Positions 23,622 to 34,827 of a stretch of 64,000 bases of DNA are shown one piece after another. Positions within the stretch are counted from its first letter, which is position 1; each line of letters opens with the position of its first letter. Both the position numbers and the translations under genes were made by a program. The stretch is from Cocos nucifera (taxonomy: Eukaryota > Streptophyta > Magnoliopsida > Arecales > Arecaceae). Location: positions 78,179 through 142,178 of the forward strand of contig QRFJ01004972.1 in NCBI GenBank assembly GCA_006176705.1. Reading direction: 5' to 3'. The notes under the pieces are model-generated. The model saw nothing but the letters and a program-made list of their open reading frames with translations, was not told the origin of the DNA and made no database searches.

Positions 23622-24002
23622 TAAAAAAATATTTAGAAAGATAGTTTTTCACACTTTATTGATTCTTAAGAGTTACATATATATAGAGCCAATGGCTCCT
23701 AACAATAATGGAAGGAAATAATATAACCAATACAAGAATGAAAGAAAATATACAATCAATCAATATAATTACAAGAATAAACTAATTGAGATACATGAAA
23801 AAGAAAAAATTGAAAAGAAAGCAAGATTGAATAAAATTTTTCTAATCAGTGAGAATCCTTGATACTTTTTTTAATAAGCAAAATTGAATAAAATCTTTCT
23901 GAGAATCAAGGAGGATCCTTGATACTTTTCTTAATAAGCAAGATCGAATAAAATCTTTCTAAGAATTAAGGAGCATCCTTGATATTTTCCTCAATGTTAA
24001 AC
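23622..24002 (-). mobile_element. 5' LTR of the 23-kb Copia remnant
   Basis: The sequence next to the primer binding site is an AT-rich segment of about 380 bp that ends near gttaaaca at 23995-24002, matching a TGTT... LTR start on the minus strand. Its distal half (about 23826-24000) consists of three imperfect repeats of roughly 58 bp containing gaataaaatctttct and gatccttgatacttttctt. No second LTR was found, so boundaries are estimates. Confidence 0.55.
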
Positions 24003-25699
24003 ATTTGCCTCCTATCTTCATCTTGGTTGATCCCTGCACCTACAGAGAGATCTAAATTTGGAGCAACTAACCGTCCTCCTGATTGAGTGCAGCCAAAATC
24101 TAACCACCAACTTGGACCGATTTTATTTTCCTTTTGGTTCGTAGACCAATTTAATTGGACATCGGCATCATTGATGGAACTTGATCAAATGCAGTTTTCT
24201 AGCCAACCTTGATAGCCCCTCCATATTTCCAAATATTCTAACTCTTAGACAAGCATAAACAACATGCAGTCCCTTTCTTTTGATGTGTAAAATAAAAAAT
24301 TAAATATTTTTTTCTTTATGTTTTAGTATGGTCAAATAATGACTCTATCAGTAGTGATGTTGGATGTCTTGATCTTCTTGCTATGCATGTATTCTCTCCT
24401 GTTTTCAATTCAGAGGCTTCTACCCATTTCTTTGTCCCTTTGAAATGATCATCCCATAGGTCACTTCCATCCCCAATTACATTTTGAAAGTCCATCCCCA
24501 ATTACTGATTTTTCATCTTTTGATCCTTCTACTTATCAATTTTAGATCCATTATTTTGTTCTTACACTTTAAGATTTTTCTTGAAGGTCCCTAGTTTCAA
24601 AATCAAGAGTTTTTCTTTTAGTTATAAATACATTTTAATTTTTAAACTTTAAAACTTTAGGAGGTTTTTGACTAGAATGGAATAATGTTCAAAAGTAAAA
24701 AATTGTAAGAGAATAAGGAGATTAAAATGTGAAAATAAAAAAAATACATATCTACAGCAAAATATTTGTTTCATGATTTAAATGTTCTCATAATATTCCA
24801 TTAAACAACCATATATATACTTCTTATTATAAAATCAATATTTTGTGACGTCAAAAAAAATAAATTAAACTATAAAATATCATGATTTTCTAGAAAAACT
24901 AATATAAGCAGCTTGTTTGCTCAGTTGGTACAAATTATGTGCCTTGCTCATCCCATCACTCATTACACCTAGCAATCAATAGGAAAGGCCCAAATGACCA
25001 TCAATACAATTTTAACGGTTATCAAAAGAATCTTAATTTTCTATAGATTTATTAATTATATATTTTAAATTATGATCATATTTTATCTATGCACTATATT
25101 TATAATAAAAATATGGATCCTCTACGATGCACCATGTATACCATCTATCATGCAATGGATGGTTGCGAATGGATGCAGACTATGTAATGCATGCCGCACA
25201 CGATCATATATAGTTGTTCATGGTGCGATGGATGATATATATGATGTACTGCATGATGGTATGATATACAAAATCTATGCTCTTATAATAAAGATCTATT
25301 AGATGTATTAAATTATTAAATATTAATTTAAAAACCCCTAAATTATTCATCTTATTTATAGACTTTACCAATTTTGCAAGTTGCCGTATCTATGTACCAA
25401 AAAAAAAGTTATTGTATCTATAAATAACGGAAACGTCCTGTGTACTCTACGCTGAAGCCTTACATAAATGAATCATACAACAATGTATATGTAAAACAAA
25501 TTCTACCAGAAAATAAATATGTGAAACAGTCCACTGACGGCGTGCAAATGATATAAATACTCCAATCATTTAAGGAAAACACCCTCCCATTCCTCGCTCA
25601 GAGTATCGGAGTGCGGTGATTTACATGCTGATACTCAGGTATTTGAATAATTAAATGTTTATCGAAGGGCATTGGAATAATTCTTTTTAATTTATGTAT
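24003..25699. other. Intergenic, no supported gene
   Basis: AT-rich sequence. At 24003-24130 a minus-strand peptide (GGRLVAPNLDLSVGAGINQD) resembles one at 44620-44740. Around 25130-25265 a short internally repetitive block (atgcaatggatg, tgcatg, gtgcgatggatg) occurs. Neither defines a gene. Confidence 0.4.
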
Positions 25700-26060
25700 T
25701 TGCGTCGCTCTCTCCCCTCCTAATGGCGGCTTTTTTATAACGGAAGAAGTTCTGCCGTTCGCCCCTATTTCTTTCTTTCACATCTCTGCATCTCCTTCGT
25801 CTTCTTCTAATAAGAATTCACGGCGGCTTCCTCTCTCCCCAAATTCGGCGCCGTCTCCAGCTACTTCTTCCATCCACCAAACCCTAACCCTAGATCTTTG
25901 GCCGTAAATCTCACCGTTCTTGCCGGCTACGCTGATCCTCGATATCTCCGACCCCCGGCCGTTCCACAGTCATCCAGATATCCGGTGGATGCTGCTCTTT
26001 GATGGCGGAGCCATCGTATTCCTAGAATCTTTCAACCCTTCCGTTCGAAATGGATGAAGT
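25700..26060 (+). promoter_or_regulatory. Possible gene promoter and 5' leader
   Basis: After a TATA-like ttttttataa (25731-25740) comes a C/T-rich stretch with a telo-box (aaaccctaaccctag, 25879-25893), as in leaders of many plant housekeeping genes. A short GC-rich section with ATG-containing frames follows (25990-26060). No long frame or clear next exon was found to the right. The remnant of a receptor kinase begins 1.9 kb further on. This could be the 5' end of a gene that is otherwise lost, or a non-coding leader with a long intron. Confidence 0.4.
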
Positions 26061-28006
26061 ATTGGTCTGATGCTTTAGCCTTTCTTTGTTTTTGCTCCCT
26101 AGAGGGGAAAGTTGTTTTCCTTTTAACCAATTTCTTCTTCCTGTCTTGTATATATTTTGATTTCGAGTGATGTTAAGTTCTTGAAGGTTCTTGATATGAC
26201 CCGTATGATTCTTGATTTCATGTAACCATTGATGTCGGACGGAAAAATAGAACATTTAATAACATATCGATGGTTTCGAATCGTTGCATTATAAACTAAT
26301 CTAGTTTGACACGTTCTCATAATTCTTCTAATAAGGAAAGGTCTCAGCTTGGTATCGGGATATAATTGTAGACTAAGTTTAGTTTGAATTTAAGGATTAG
26401 ATTGTAGACCAGTAATTTGGATTTTATATGAGCTTAATGATCTAGTACATGTACCTCGTATAGGTTGTAAAATTATTTGTCAGCCGAGCTATGAATCAAG
26501 TTCATTGCATGTAAATTTGACAAATAAACTAACAGGACTGTTCCTCGATGGATCAGAGCTAACAATCGAATCAAGCAAACAGATTGTTTCCTCTTTTAAG
26601 AGTTGAGTATAAGCTGTTGGATTAACTTTGATCGAGGAATCTCTTCTTCCTCAGATACAATGAAGTAAAAGAGGAGATATGGTTGGATAATGCAAAATAG
26701 TCGCCATAGAAAACCCTTGATTTTCTTATTCCACTCTTTGGGAATGGAAGATAGGAGCAGATGTCAACCTTGTTGCAACGCAACTCAAGGTGCTTTTACA
26801 AGGCTTTGTCCCTTCTTGTTTAAGCATTCGCAACCAACTAAAACCAACCAGCAGGCATCTCAATTACTATGTGATAATCAGCAAATGTATACTCAGATCA
26901 ATGTGGAAGGAATGCTGCTCTAGAGAGTTATCTTCTCCTCTCCTTCCAATCATTGCACACCTGTGTGTACTAACCTATCATCCAGAGATTGTCTTGCATC
27001 GGTTTACTTGAGTCAATCCTGGTTTTCAGGAAGGAATTTGAGACAAATCATTAACCATGTGATTAGCTTTGTCTGTCTGAATTTCTTTTTCTTCATCCCT
27101 TTTTTTTTTTTTTTTTTCAAACTTCTATCTACCTCGTGTTTCAAGGGAAAAGATTGCACATGTCTTTGGTTCTTCATCACCATCTGATAAGTTTTCAATG
27201 CAAAACAATGTCTAAGATCATTCCTGTTTGTAGTTTTCTATTGAAGTTCAATGGTCATGTTGGATGATAAGACAAGATTTCTAGTCTGTGGATAAATACC
27301 AGGCATCATCTGTGTAGGTTTTTTTGGGTAGTCTGTGTTATATGCCAAATGTTTTACATGCATGAAATTTTTCTTATGCATCATATTTCTTTATGTGTCG
27401 CCCTTGGCAGTTCTTCCAGTTTCAACTTTATTGGCACATTATATTGAATGCTTGCATCAACAGTTGTTTCCTTCTTGACAACTTAGGGTTCTCCATAATC
27501 AACCTGAATGTCGGGTCTTAAAATTGCAAATATAGAGGCATCTTTCATCTGTATATTATATTCTAGAAGCTTGTTATATGGTTCCATTTATGTCTTCTAG
27601 TTAGAGATACATGCATATCCATACATGTTTGTTTTTTGATATTTCTTTCTAATCCAAATAATCATCAAATATCTGGTTCCTGTGTCTACGATGAATGCCG
27701 TGCCTGTATCCATGCGAAGTCTTACTTATCAATCAATTTAAAATGAACTTGCTGATTTTGATTGAAATTTCTTTATTCAGAACTCATTGGAAAGAGAAAT
27801 TTTTTGTTTTAATTAATTAGGACTGAGATGCAGATGAAATTACATTCAAGAACTTCTTATAATTTTTTGAGAAAACAGTGCATAACCACCATGATTGGTG
27901 TGGTTAGATTCGATTTTTCATTGCAGACAGAACAACTAAATCCCATTTCAAATAAATCAGAGAAAATGAGTGTGGGTTTCATTAATTTTATATGCTTATG
28001 ATAAGT
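26061..28006. other. Non-coding stretch between leader-like region and kinase remnant
   Basis: No protein motif was recognised on either strand. A poly-T tract lies at 27100-27117. The stretch could be the intron of a decayed gene linking the 25.7-kb leader with the kinase exons at 28 kb; nothing in the sequence proves that. Confidence 0.35.
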
Positions 28007-28310
28007 GCTGCTACCAATGACTTCTCTGGAGATCATGAACATGGAGAGGGTGGTTTTGGCCTTGTTTACAAGGTAAAACTTTCATTGATTGGTTCGGGTA
28101 CAAACAGTGTATCTAGCATTCTAAGGTCGACATGAAGATAGCCACAAGCAGGGTCATTTTAGATTCTGTAGGGGGCGTAGAGATGCTCAAAAAATGAACT
28201 TTTGCTAATCGGTGAACTTCAGCACACAGATACTCTGCTTTTCTGCCGGTGCATTGAATGGAAGGGAAGAGTGTTGATTTATGATAGATGCCCAACACAA
28301 AGACAGGTGC
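28007..28310 (+). pseudogene. Receptor-like kinase pseudogene fragment (two exons)
   Basis: Exon-like block one (28007-28072) encodes AATNDFSGDHEHGEGGFGLV and continues YK, directly followed by a donor site (AAG|GTAAAA). This is the end of the same exon as 13076-13221 of the intact gene (ATNDFSEDNKLGEGGFGPVYK) with the same boundary. Block two (about 28118-28310) gives, after a frameshift, LLIGELQHTD, CRCIEWKGRVLIYD and matches LLIAKLQHRN...CCIEGEERLLVYE of exon 5. The catalytic Lys region and everything after the hinge are not recognisable. It is a dead paralogue on the opposite strand to the intact gene. Confidence 0.75.
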
Positions 28311-29299
28311 CTTCATATATGGTCCCTCCTTATGGTTATAGTTTTTTTTTTTTTTTCCTTTTCTCCTTTTTCTTGGTTGCATACCTTTGCTTTTGCACCA
28401 TGTTGTGCTCTATTATGATAAAAGTTTGTCGAACTTTTTTTACAATATTATAGATGAACTAAGACTAAAGATATGTGATAAAATGCATTTTGGTTAAATT
28501 AAGCATGTTACTATAAAAATTGAGCAGGGATAACAATAGACAAAAAAATAATCCCTCTGACGGAACAATCCTTGGTTCTTAATCTCACTAAATATGTTAA
28601 GTTGGATGCCTACTGAATTGAAATGGTCAAAATCGCAAGTTGATATCATAGTTAAAATAACAGCTATCTCACTATATTTTGTAACTGGCTACTATATAAC
28701 ATTTTTTTAAAGATAAATCAGTGAACTTTTTTGAGATAAATTAGTGAATCTCACTTCTAGATTAAATCAGTCCATTCATGCTGGATAAATTTATCAAAGC
28801 CTTGTGGGCATTTCCATTTCTTAACCGTATCCCGAACTTATTTCTTAGATTTCTAGCTGAATTCAAGTTGGTGCCTTGAAAATACAAGCCTAACCATCCT
28901 GCCCGTATTTGATGCATTTGTTTGACCCAAACCTTAGTGATATTGGGTAGACAAAATGAACACGCATCTAAATTATGTAATTGGGCAACTGTTCGTGACA
29001 AAAGACGTATATTAACCACTAGCATAATCCAAAACTTGTATGTTTTTTATTTATTTATACCTTATTATCAGATTAATACTTCTCTTGAAAATATAACTAT
29101 CAGATAAATACTCATCAACCAAATACAATTAATGGTTGACAAAAGCTACACTTGTATTTTATGTTCTTTGCTGGCATATTTATCATGCTTAATGTATAAG
29201 GTTAACCACATTTTTTAAGAGTGTCATATGTACGATTAATAATGCAGATGTTTCTAAGTTATGTAATTAGAAAGTAGCTAAGTCGGATTCCACATAAAC
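28311..29299. other. Intergenic, no supported gene
   Basis: AT-rich sequence with no recognised domain. The small frames at 28762-29107 on both strands carry no motif. Confidence 0.4.
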
Positions 29300-29403
29300 C
29301 AGCCAGTTTTAGCTCAGCTGTTTTGTATTCCTTTTTACTTGAAAAGGCTCTGGTTTATAATACCTGGTGGTGACATCCCCACCGTATTTCTCAAAAAAAA
29401 AAA
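29300..29403 (+). mobile_element. Possible tRNA-derived SINE
   Basis: A tRNA-like A box (tagctcagctg, 29310-29320) is followed about 30 bp later by a degenerate B box (ggtttataatacc, 29352-29364) and a run of 12 or more A (29393-29404). Spacing and tail fit a plant SINE of about 100 bp. The B box departs from the GGTTCRANNCC consensus and no clear target duplication was seen, so the call is tentative. Confidence 0.35.
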
Positions 29404-29642
29404 AAGAAAAAAAAGATTTTTAAAAAAAAAAATAACAGGAAACGAAACATGGGGACAAATAAACCATGGTGCTAGCTAAGAAGTCTCCACTTTGCGCCTT
29501 TCTATTTTGAAAAAAGAAATGCATACTCATATTTATATGGGTAACCCTTCACTAGAATCCTATGTTTGATTACTACATAGAAATGCCAAAATAAACAGCT
29601 ATTTCTAGGTATGCAGATTGTCGCTGTCTCACTACATAAACA

Positions 29643-29931
29643 ATAGTAATACCAACTATTTCTTTTAATTCTCTATCTTTATACAGCTCCATGACTCCTG
29701 TGTTACTTCTCTTCATCTTCCCCAATTTTTATCTGCGTGTTTCTCTTACGATTGAAAACATTAAGATTACAAATTTTATAAACATATACTAACACAAGTT
29801 TGTGAACATAAAACATAAGGAAACTACATTAGTTCAACTGATTGACTCGCATTTAACTTTATTAGTTAACACACATTTAGCCAATAACAAATTAATTAAT
29901 ACACATCCTATTGCCTTATTTCTCTCTATTG
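29643..29931 (+). repeat. Diverged duplicate of 22739-23085 (copy 2)
   Basis: Direct repeat partner of the earlier segment, sharing accaactatttcttttaatt, ttgtgaacataaaacata, gttaacacacatttagccaa and acacatcctattgcct. Similarity ends at about 29931, where the gypsy-type arm starts. Confidence 0.7.
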
Positions 29932-30460
29932 GTGCGAAATCTGGTTGTCATCGAAATTAAAACCGGAGTTGGAGAAGATGAGATCATCGCCGATAATCTG
30001 CAAAACAAGTCTCATCCGAAATCGGGAGTAGTGGCTCCGACAAGATCCTCCAACGATCAAGTCAGCTCTTTCGGCCAACAGAAATGGAGTACTCAGAGAG
30101 ATTTTAGCAGAATTTTTAGATAGAAATCAAGAGCTTTGGAAAGAAAGCGTATTTAGAGGGTTTCTTATATAGGCAAAGCCTGTAAGAAATCGATAGTGAC
30201 AATCATAACCATTTAGTAGTGGACCATTCGGGGCCATGTGAAGTTTGTTATAGAGCGTAGTGTCTGTTGTCGCGACGTGCCAGCTTGTTGGGATCTAACA
30301 GTTGAAGTTTCAGATGGGATAGTGGAGGCATACGTCGAGATCCTTTCGGACTGTTGGAAGGGGTCTAGACGGAATCCCGCTGGAAGCATCTAAGAGAAGC
30401 TCGATCGAGTGAAGCCCTTCAGGCAACTGGGGGGAGAAGTCCGGTAGGGGTTCGACTGGT
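29932..30460 (-). mobile_element. LTR-like outer segment of the left arm
   Basis: On the minus strand this segment has a TATA box (complement of ttatata, 30165-30171) followed by a leader-like part, and ends at 29932. It matches 44091-44577 as a reverse complement. It is probably the promoter-bearing LTR of the gypsy-type element. Confidence 0.6.
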
Positions 30461-31090
30461 GGAAAGGTTCGGTTGGAGGAAAAGTTCGACTGCTAAAGGA
30501 GTTCGGCCAAAGAAGAAGTCAATAAGAGTTCAATTGCTGGAAGAGTCCAACCAAAGGAGAAGTTCGACAGGAGTTCGAGTGCTAGAGGAGTCCAGCCAAA
30601 GGAGAAGTTCGGCAGGAGTTTGAGTGCTGGAGGAGTCCGACTGAAGGAGAAGTCCGGTAGAAATTCGATTGTTGAAGGAGTCCGAAAGGAGTTCGATTGC
30701 TGAAGGAGTCCGACCGAAGAAGAAGTCTGACAGGAGTTCGATTACTAAAAAAATCGATGGAAGGAGAAGTCCGGCTGGAGTTAGACTGCTGAAGGAGTCC
30801 GATTGAAGGAAAAGTCCGACAGGAGTTTGATTGCTGAAGGATTTTGGTGGAAGAAGTCCAGAAGGAGTTTGATGGGTGAAGGAGTCCAGTCGAAGAAGTT
30901 CGGAAGGAGTTCGACTACTAAAGGAGTCCGACCGAAGAAGAAGTCCGACAGAAGTTTGACTGCTGAAAGAGTTCGATCGAAGGAGAAGTCCGGCAGGAGT
31001 TTGATTGCTGAAGGAGTCCGATCGAAGGAAAAATTCAGAAGGAGTTCGATTGCTGAAGAAGTCTGGCTGAAAGAGAAGTCCGGAAGGTCA
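30460..31090 (-). repeat. 45-bp minisatellite coding an in-frame 15-residue repeat
   Basis: About fourteen imperfect units of 45 bp contain ggagttcgattgctgaagga and gtccgaccgaagaagaagtc. On the minus strand each unit encodes 15 residues of the type RTPSAIKLLPDFSFD, and part of the array is in frame with the upstream gag-like region (frame 30781-31371). The same repeat occurs in the right arm. Confidence 0.85.
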
Positions 31091-31380
31091 TACGAATTCG
31101 GTGGAAGCTCGTGCCTGGCCGCTGATACCGAGCGAGCCAATTCAAAGGCTAGACATTTCGATCGAACTTCGATAGGAGCAAGTTTATCTCCAACAATAGT
31201 CCTCCTACTCTCGAGTTCGAAATTCGAAAGAAGAAAGTACGAATGCGGCTGTCGAAGTTCTTTTTTTTTTCTGCTTTTGTTCGAAAGAGATACTTTGGCA
31301 TTTACCACTTCGGCTCTTAGACTCATTAAATTCGAAATGACTCTGAGAAGATGGCTCTTCAAATTTTTCACTGCAACACT
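31090..31380 (-). pseudogene. Gag-like C-terminal region, left arm
   Basis: Part of a 196-residue minus-strand frame (30781-31371). It includes a coiled-coil-like start (VISNLMSLRAEVVNAKVSLS), then FELESRRTIVGDKLAP and CLAFELARSVSAA, before entering the 45-bp repeat. The right arm encodes the same order (FELESRRSIIKDKPAL, CLAFELVRSVSAV). The N-terminal gag part does not continue to the right of 31380 on this strand, so this arm is truncated. Confidence 0.65.
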
Positions 31381-31429
31381 GTCCTAGGTACGGCATAATT
31401 AAAGACCTACCTATTGCCACTCCCATATC

Positions 31430-32543
31430 AAGATAAGTGGAACACACGGCATACACAGATCGGCCAAAGGCTACTCGCAATCATAACCACTTTGGGCCTC
31501 TCCTCGGCTATTTAAGGCCTTCTTCCTCCTCTGAAATCCATTTTGCTCGAGTCTCCTCCCTCCGGCTCCTCTTCTTCCGTCCGAGAGTTTCAATTTCTCT
31601 CTTCGTCTTTCCTGGTTTCAGACATTCCTCTGTTCGATTCTCGTCCCATCATCTCTTTGTCATTCTCAATCAACTTAGGTCAGCCTCTCAACATCTATTT
31701 TTAATTACTCTTGCCTCTTTTACATCTTGTTCTTTTGATTTTTCTGTACAAGTTTTTGCATTTCATTTTTTCCTACTTTGGGGATTTTTCGGAGGGGTTA
31801 CTTCGATCTGAATGTCTTCTAAAACTTTCCAATCCATCGGTTCTTAGAGTTCGTTCGGACCGGCCTTCCTAGATCCTGCCCTCCTAACCAAGGTTGAGCC
31901 TAGGAACATGTCCCATCAACCTTTCGTTTCGGACACCATCCCTTCTATTCTTATCCAAATGACCTCTCCTTGATTAGGATACAGTATGGCATCCCACCAG
32001 AGTAAGACCTTGAGATCTCCGGGTCAGATGATCGTGCTAGTTCACCTCCAGCCGGTCGATTTTGTTTGTATCTAGAAGCCTTGTGTGCCAGGCTTCGACT
32101 TCCATCTTCTTCCTTTGTAGTCGCCCTATTTCGCTTTTTGAACATATTCTTTGCCTCCATGATACCGAACTCCTTTCGGTTCATAATCGACTTCCTTTTC
32201 CTCTGTTGCCTGGCCAAAGTTTGGTCGACTATCTTACTCTTCCAAAATTTTTATATTTTTAAGCACCATCTTTTCACAAAGGATTGGTGGTACTTTTCCT
32301 CCCAATTCGATAAGAAGAGGTTACTGAAAGGTGCTCCTTCTTCTATTCATAATTGGAAGGAAAAGTACTTCTTTATCCAATGCCCGACCTTGATACTTGG
32401 TATTCCTCCTTAAGGCTTCCTCCGGGAATCAGTCCGTCGAGCTCCTAATCTGGATTGAGCCAATCTCGAGTCTTCTAACAAACTCAAGGCGTACCAAGCT
32501 TCTCTCCTTTCTGACCGTTTGAAGGAGTAGACCTTGTTCAACT
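31430..32543 (+). pseudogene. Gypsy-type gag with Transposase_28-like domain, 5' part
   Basis: A leader with a TATA-like ctatttaagg (31508-31517) and pyrimidine-rich stretches precedes a frame that can be read from about 31970 with one stop (near 32007). It encodes IQYGIPPE, then SSPPAGRFCLYLEALCARLR, IPNSFRFIIDFLFLC and KDWWYFSS, LLKGAPSSIHNWKEKYFF (to 32413). This is the pattern of the plant 'putative gypsy type transposon' domain (PF04195) found in gag-like proteins of some plant elements. The coding continues toward 32543, where Copia-2 interrupts it, and resumes at 42906. Stops and a frameshift make it a pseudogene. Confidence 0.7.
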
Positions 32544-34813
32544 TGAAGGGAAATCCTGATTTCTCGGTCCAAGTTCGTCCAGATCTGATTAGATCAAGAG
32601 ATATATTTCAAAAATTTTCTCTTGACCTTAATCAGATCTTGATATGTTTCAGATCTGATTCTTATTATTTTAATAAATAAAATAAGATAAATTAAATCAA
32701 ATTCAATTTACCTGATTTGGGTAATCCTATTACCCTGTAGATGATCCTGATTGCAGCGGAAGGTTCTGGATCTTAGCCACGCAAGCGCCTGGCCTCTACC
32801 GATATCCACTCGGGTTGGATCTGGAGAACCTCTTCTTCTCTATCACACCTCCAAAAATCAGATCTGGATCTGATATGGAGGATCTTCAAAACTCTTTTGA
32901 AGATCTGCAGTCGTCCTTTTGCAAGCAGCGCAGCCCTTTTGCTTTTGATCGTCTTTCCTTGATCTGAATCGCACCAACTAAATCCAAAACACTTTTGGAT
33001 GTGGGAACAAGGGGAGAAGAGACTATGGCGTGGAGAAGAAGGGAGAGGCAGCCTGGGGCATGGGAAATCTCATTAGAATTCTCTCTTAGATTAGGGTTGG
33101 GCGCAGGGTCTTTATTTATAGACCTCTGTGATCCAACTCCTCTTCCTCTCAACCAAATCACAACCTTTGTGAAAATCGATCTAAATCTGATTGGTTGGAA
33201 TAGAGACCCCTGGATTCCTCCTTAGAGGCCGCCTAAGATCAGCACAACTGGATTCTTAGTAGAACTCTGATTGGAATCCAAAAGGGAGGTGAGTCCTTGT
33301 CCAACAAAGGACTCCTAGGCGCCTCCTACTTGGCTCACGCCACCCTTGGCGTGCGCCCTTCTCCTTGCCAGGTATTCTGGCAGGGGGACCAGCTCTCCAA
33401 TAGGTGCATGACATGTGGTCAAAAAGTCAAAGGGTGAATGGTCAACGTTTGACCAGTCCAAGGTAGACTTTTGACCAAAGTCAAAGAACAAGAAATGGCA
33501 GGTAACCAAAAATGGTAGGTAATGTCTTACAAATAAGACAACCTATTCTGACTTGGACAACCTCCAGTCAGATCATATGAAGGCCTCTGATTGAGCACCA
33601 AACCCTTTGGCTCAGTCAGGACAAACTTATTTATGATAGTTAAAAGAAGAACGTTAGGTTCAATCGAGTGCTAGCACGATTCCTTGAACCTAATTGAAAT
33701 CTTATTCAGATCAATTGAACTAGATCAGTTCAATTGATGATCACCAGATTCAAACCCTTGTTTGTGTGACCCAGTTAGTTCAGTTCTGTATGGTAAGGAG
33801 ATATGTCATGATCTCTATCATAGACATCATCGAAACTCCTTTCGATGGATCAGAACTCTTCTGATTCGAACAGCTAGGAATGGATCGATCATCTAAATCA
33901 TTCTAATTGCTCCCAAAATCCACCAGTGACACCTAGCAGTATATGGTGGCAAAACCCATCAGAGCTGAATGCGAACCTCTTGGTGCAGCTACCTGTGTGA
34001 TTAAGTTCTTCTATCTTGAGCCCGATCAGATTAGGGTTAAGGTGAACTCGTCAAACCCTAGTCTCTGTCATATGATGTAATCATTCGATTCGAGTCCAAT
34101 GTGAAAATCTAAATAGAAACTCTTTCTATTATTTCACTCTACCATGGCCATGGATTTCTGGACTTGATTCTCATGATCATCATAGGGCTACTCCTCTACC
34201 ACCGAGGTAGATTAGATCCCATCTTGATGCAATCCAGTTCCTACAATGAATATGTCACAGCCAACACACTCAGGGTTCCATATGGCTAGGAGACCGGATA
34301 ATGGTATAGTCAAAACTATATACACCCTCAAGGTGAACTGCGATGCATCTCAGGTAAAAGAACAGACACACTGCTGCAGCATCGAGTCAGTCATTGACGA
34401 GAAGGTAGACTTCCTAATGACTACTCCGAGGTGTCACGCTCAGTGCCTCGTTCTCTAACGAGTACCTGTACTCTCGCTCCGGTGTTCCACACCGTAGACT
34501 CAAGACTCATCTACTAAAGAGAAGCGATCGTCACACCAACCTTCCGGATTCAATTCACCATCCTCGTGATTGATCCTATGGTCGGGAGCTTGTTTATGAG
34601 TTAATAATGATTATTCATGTCTTAAATTTTCAACTCTTGAAAATATGAATTATCATTACATTTAACTCAAAGGATGTATCACAGACACTAAATACCACCA
34701 TTGGGATAGAAAATAACCCATTTCATTAATTATAGCAAAATTACAATTTTACCCCTAGAGTGTATTACATGTCAACCAATTCTGGCTTCTAGGGGCACAT
34801 ATATCTAGAAACA
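32544..34813 (-). mobile_element. 3' LTR of Copia-2
   Basis: Matches 40626-42905 along its whole length. It is followed on its inner side by the polypurine tract (minus strand acaagtgggaga, 34815-34826). Many differences from the 5' LTR are single-base insertions or deletions. Confidence 0.92.
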
Positions 34814-34827
34814 ATCTCCCACTTGTC

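Noticed and set aside
24900..25000. tttgctcagttggta, like a tRNA A box
   Set aside because: No B box, terminator or tail at the right distance; neither a tRNA nor a SINE is supported.
30803..31387. Plus-strand 194-residue frame
   Set aside because: Antisense shadow of the gag-like minus-strand frame and its 45-bp repeat; the minus frame matches the other arm's sense frame.
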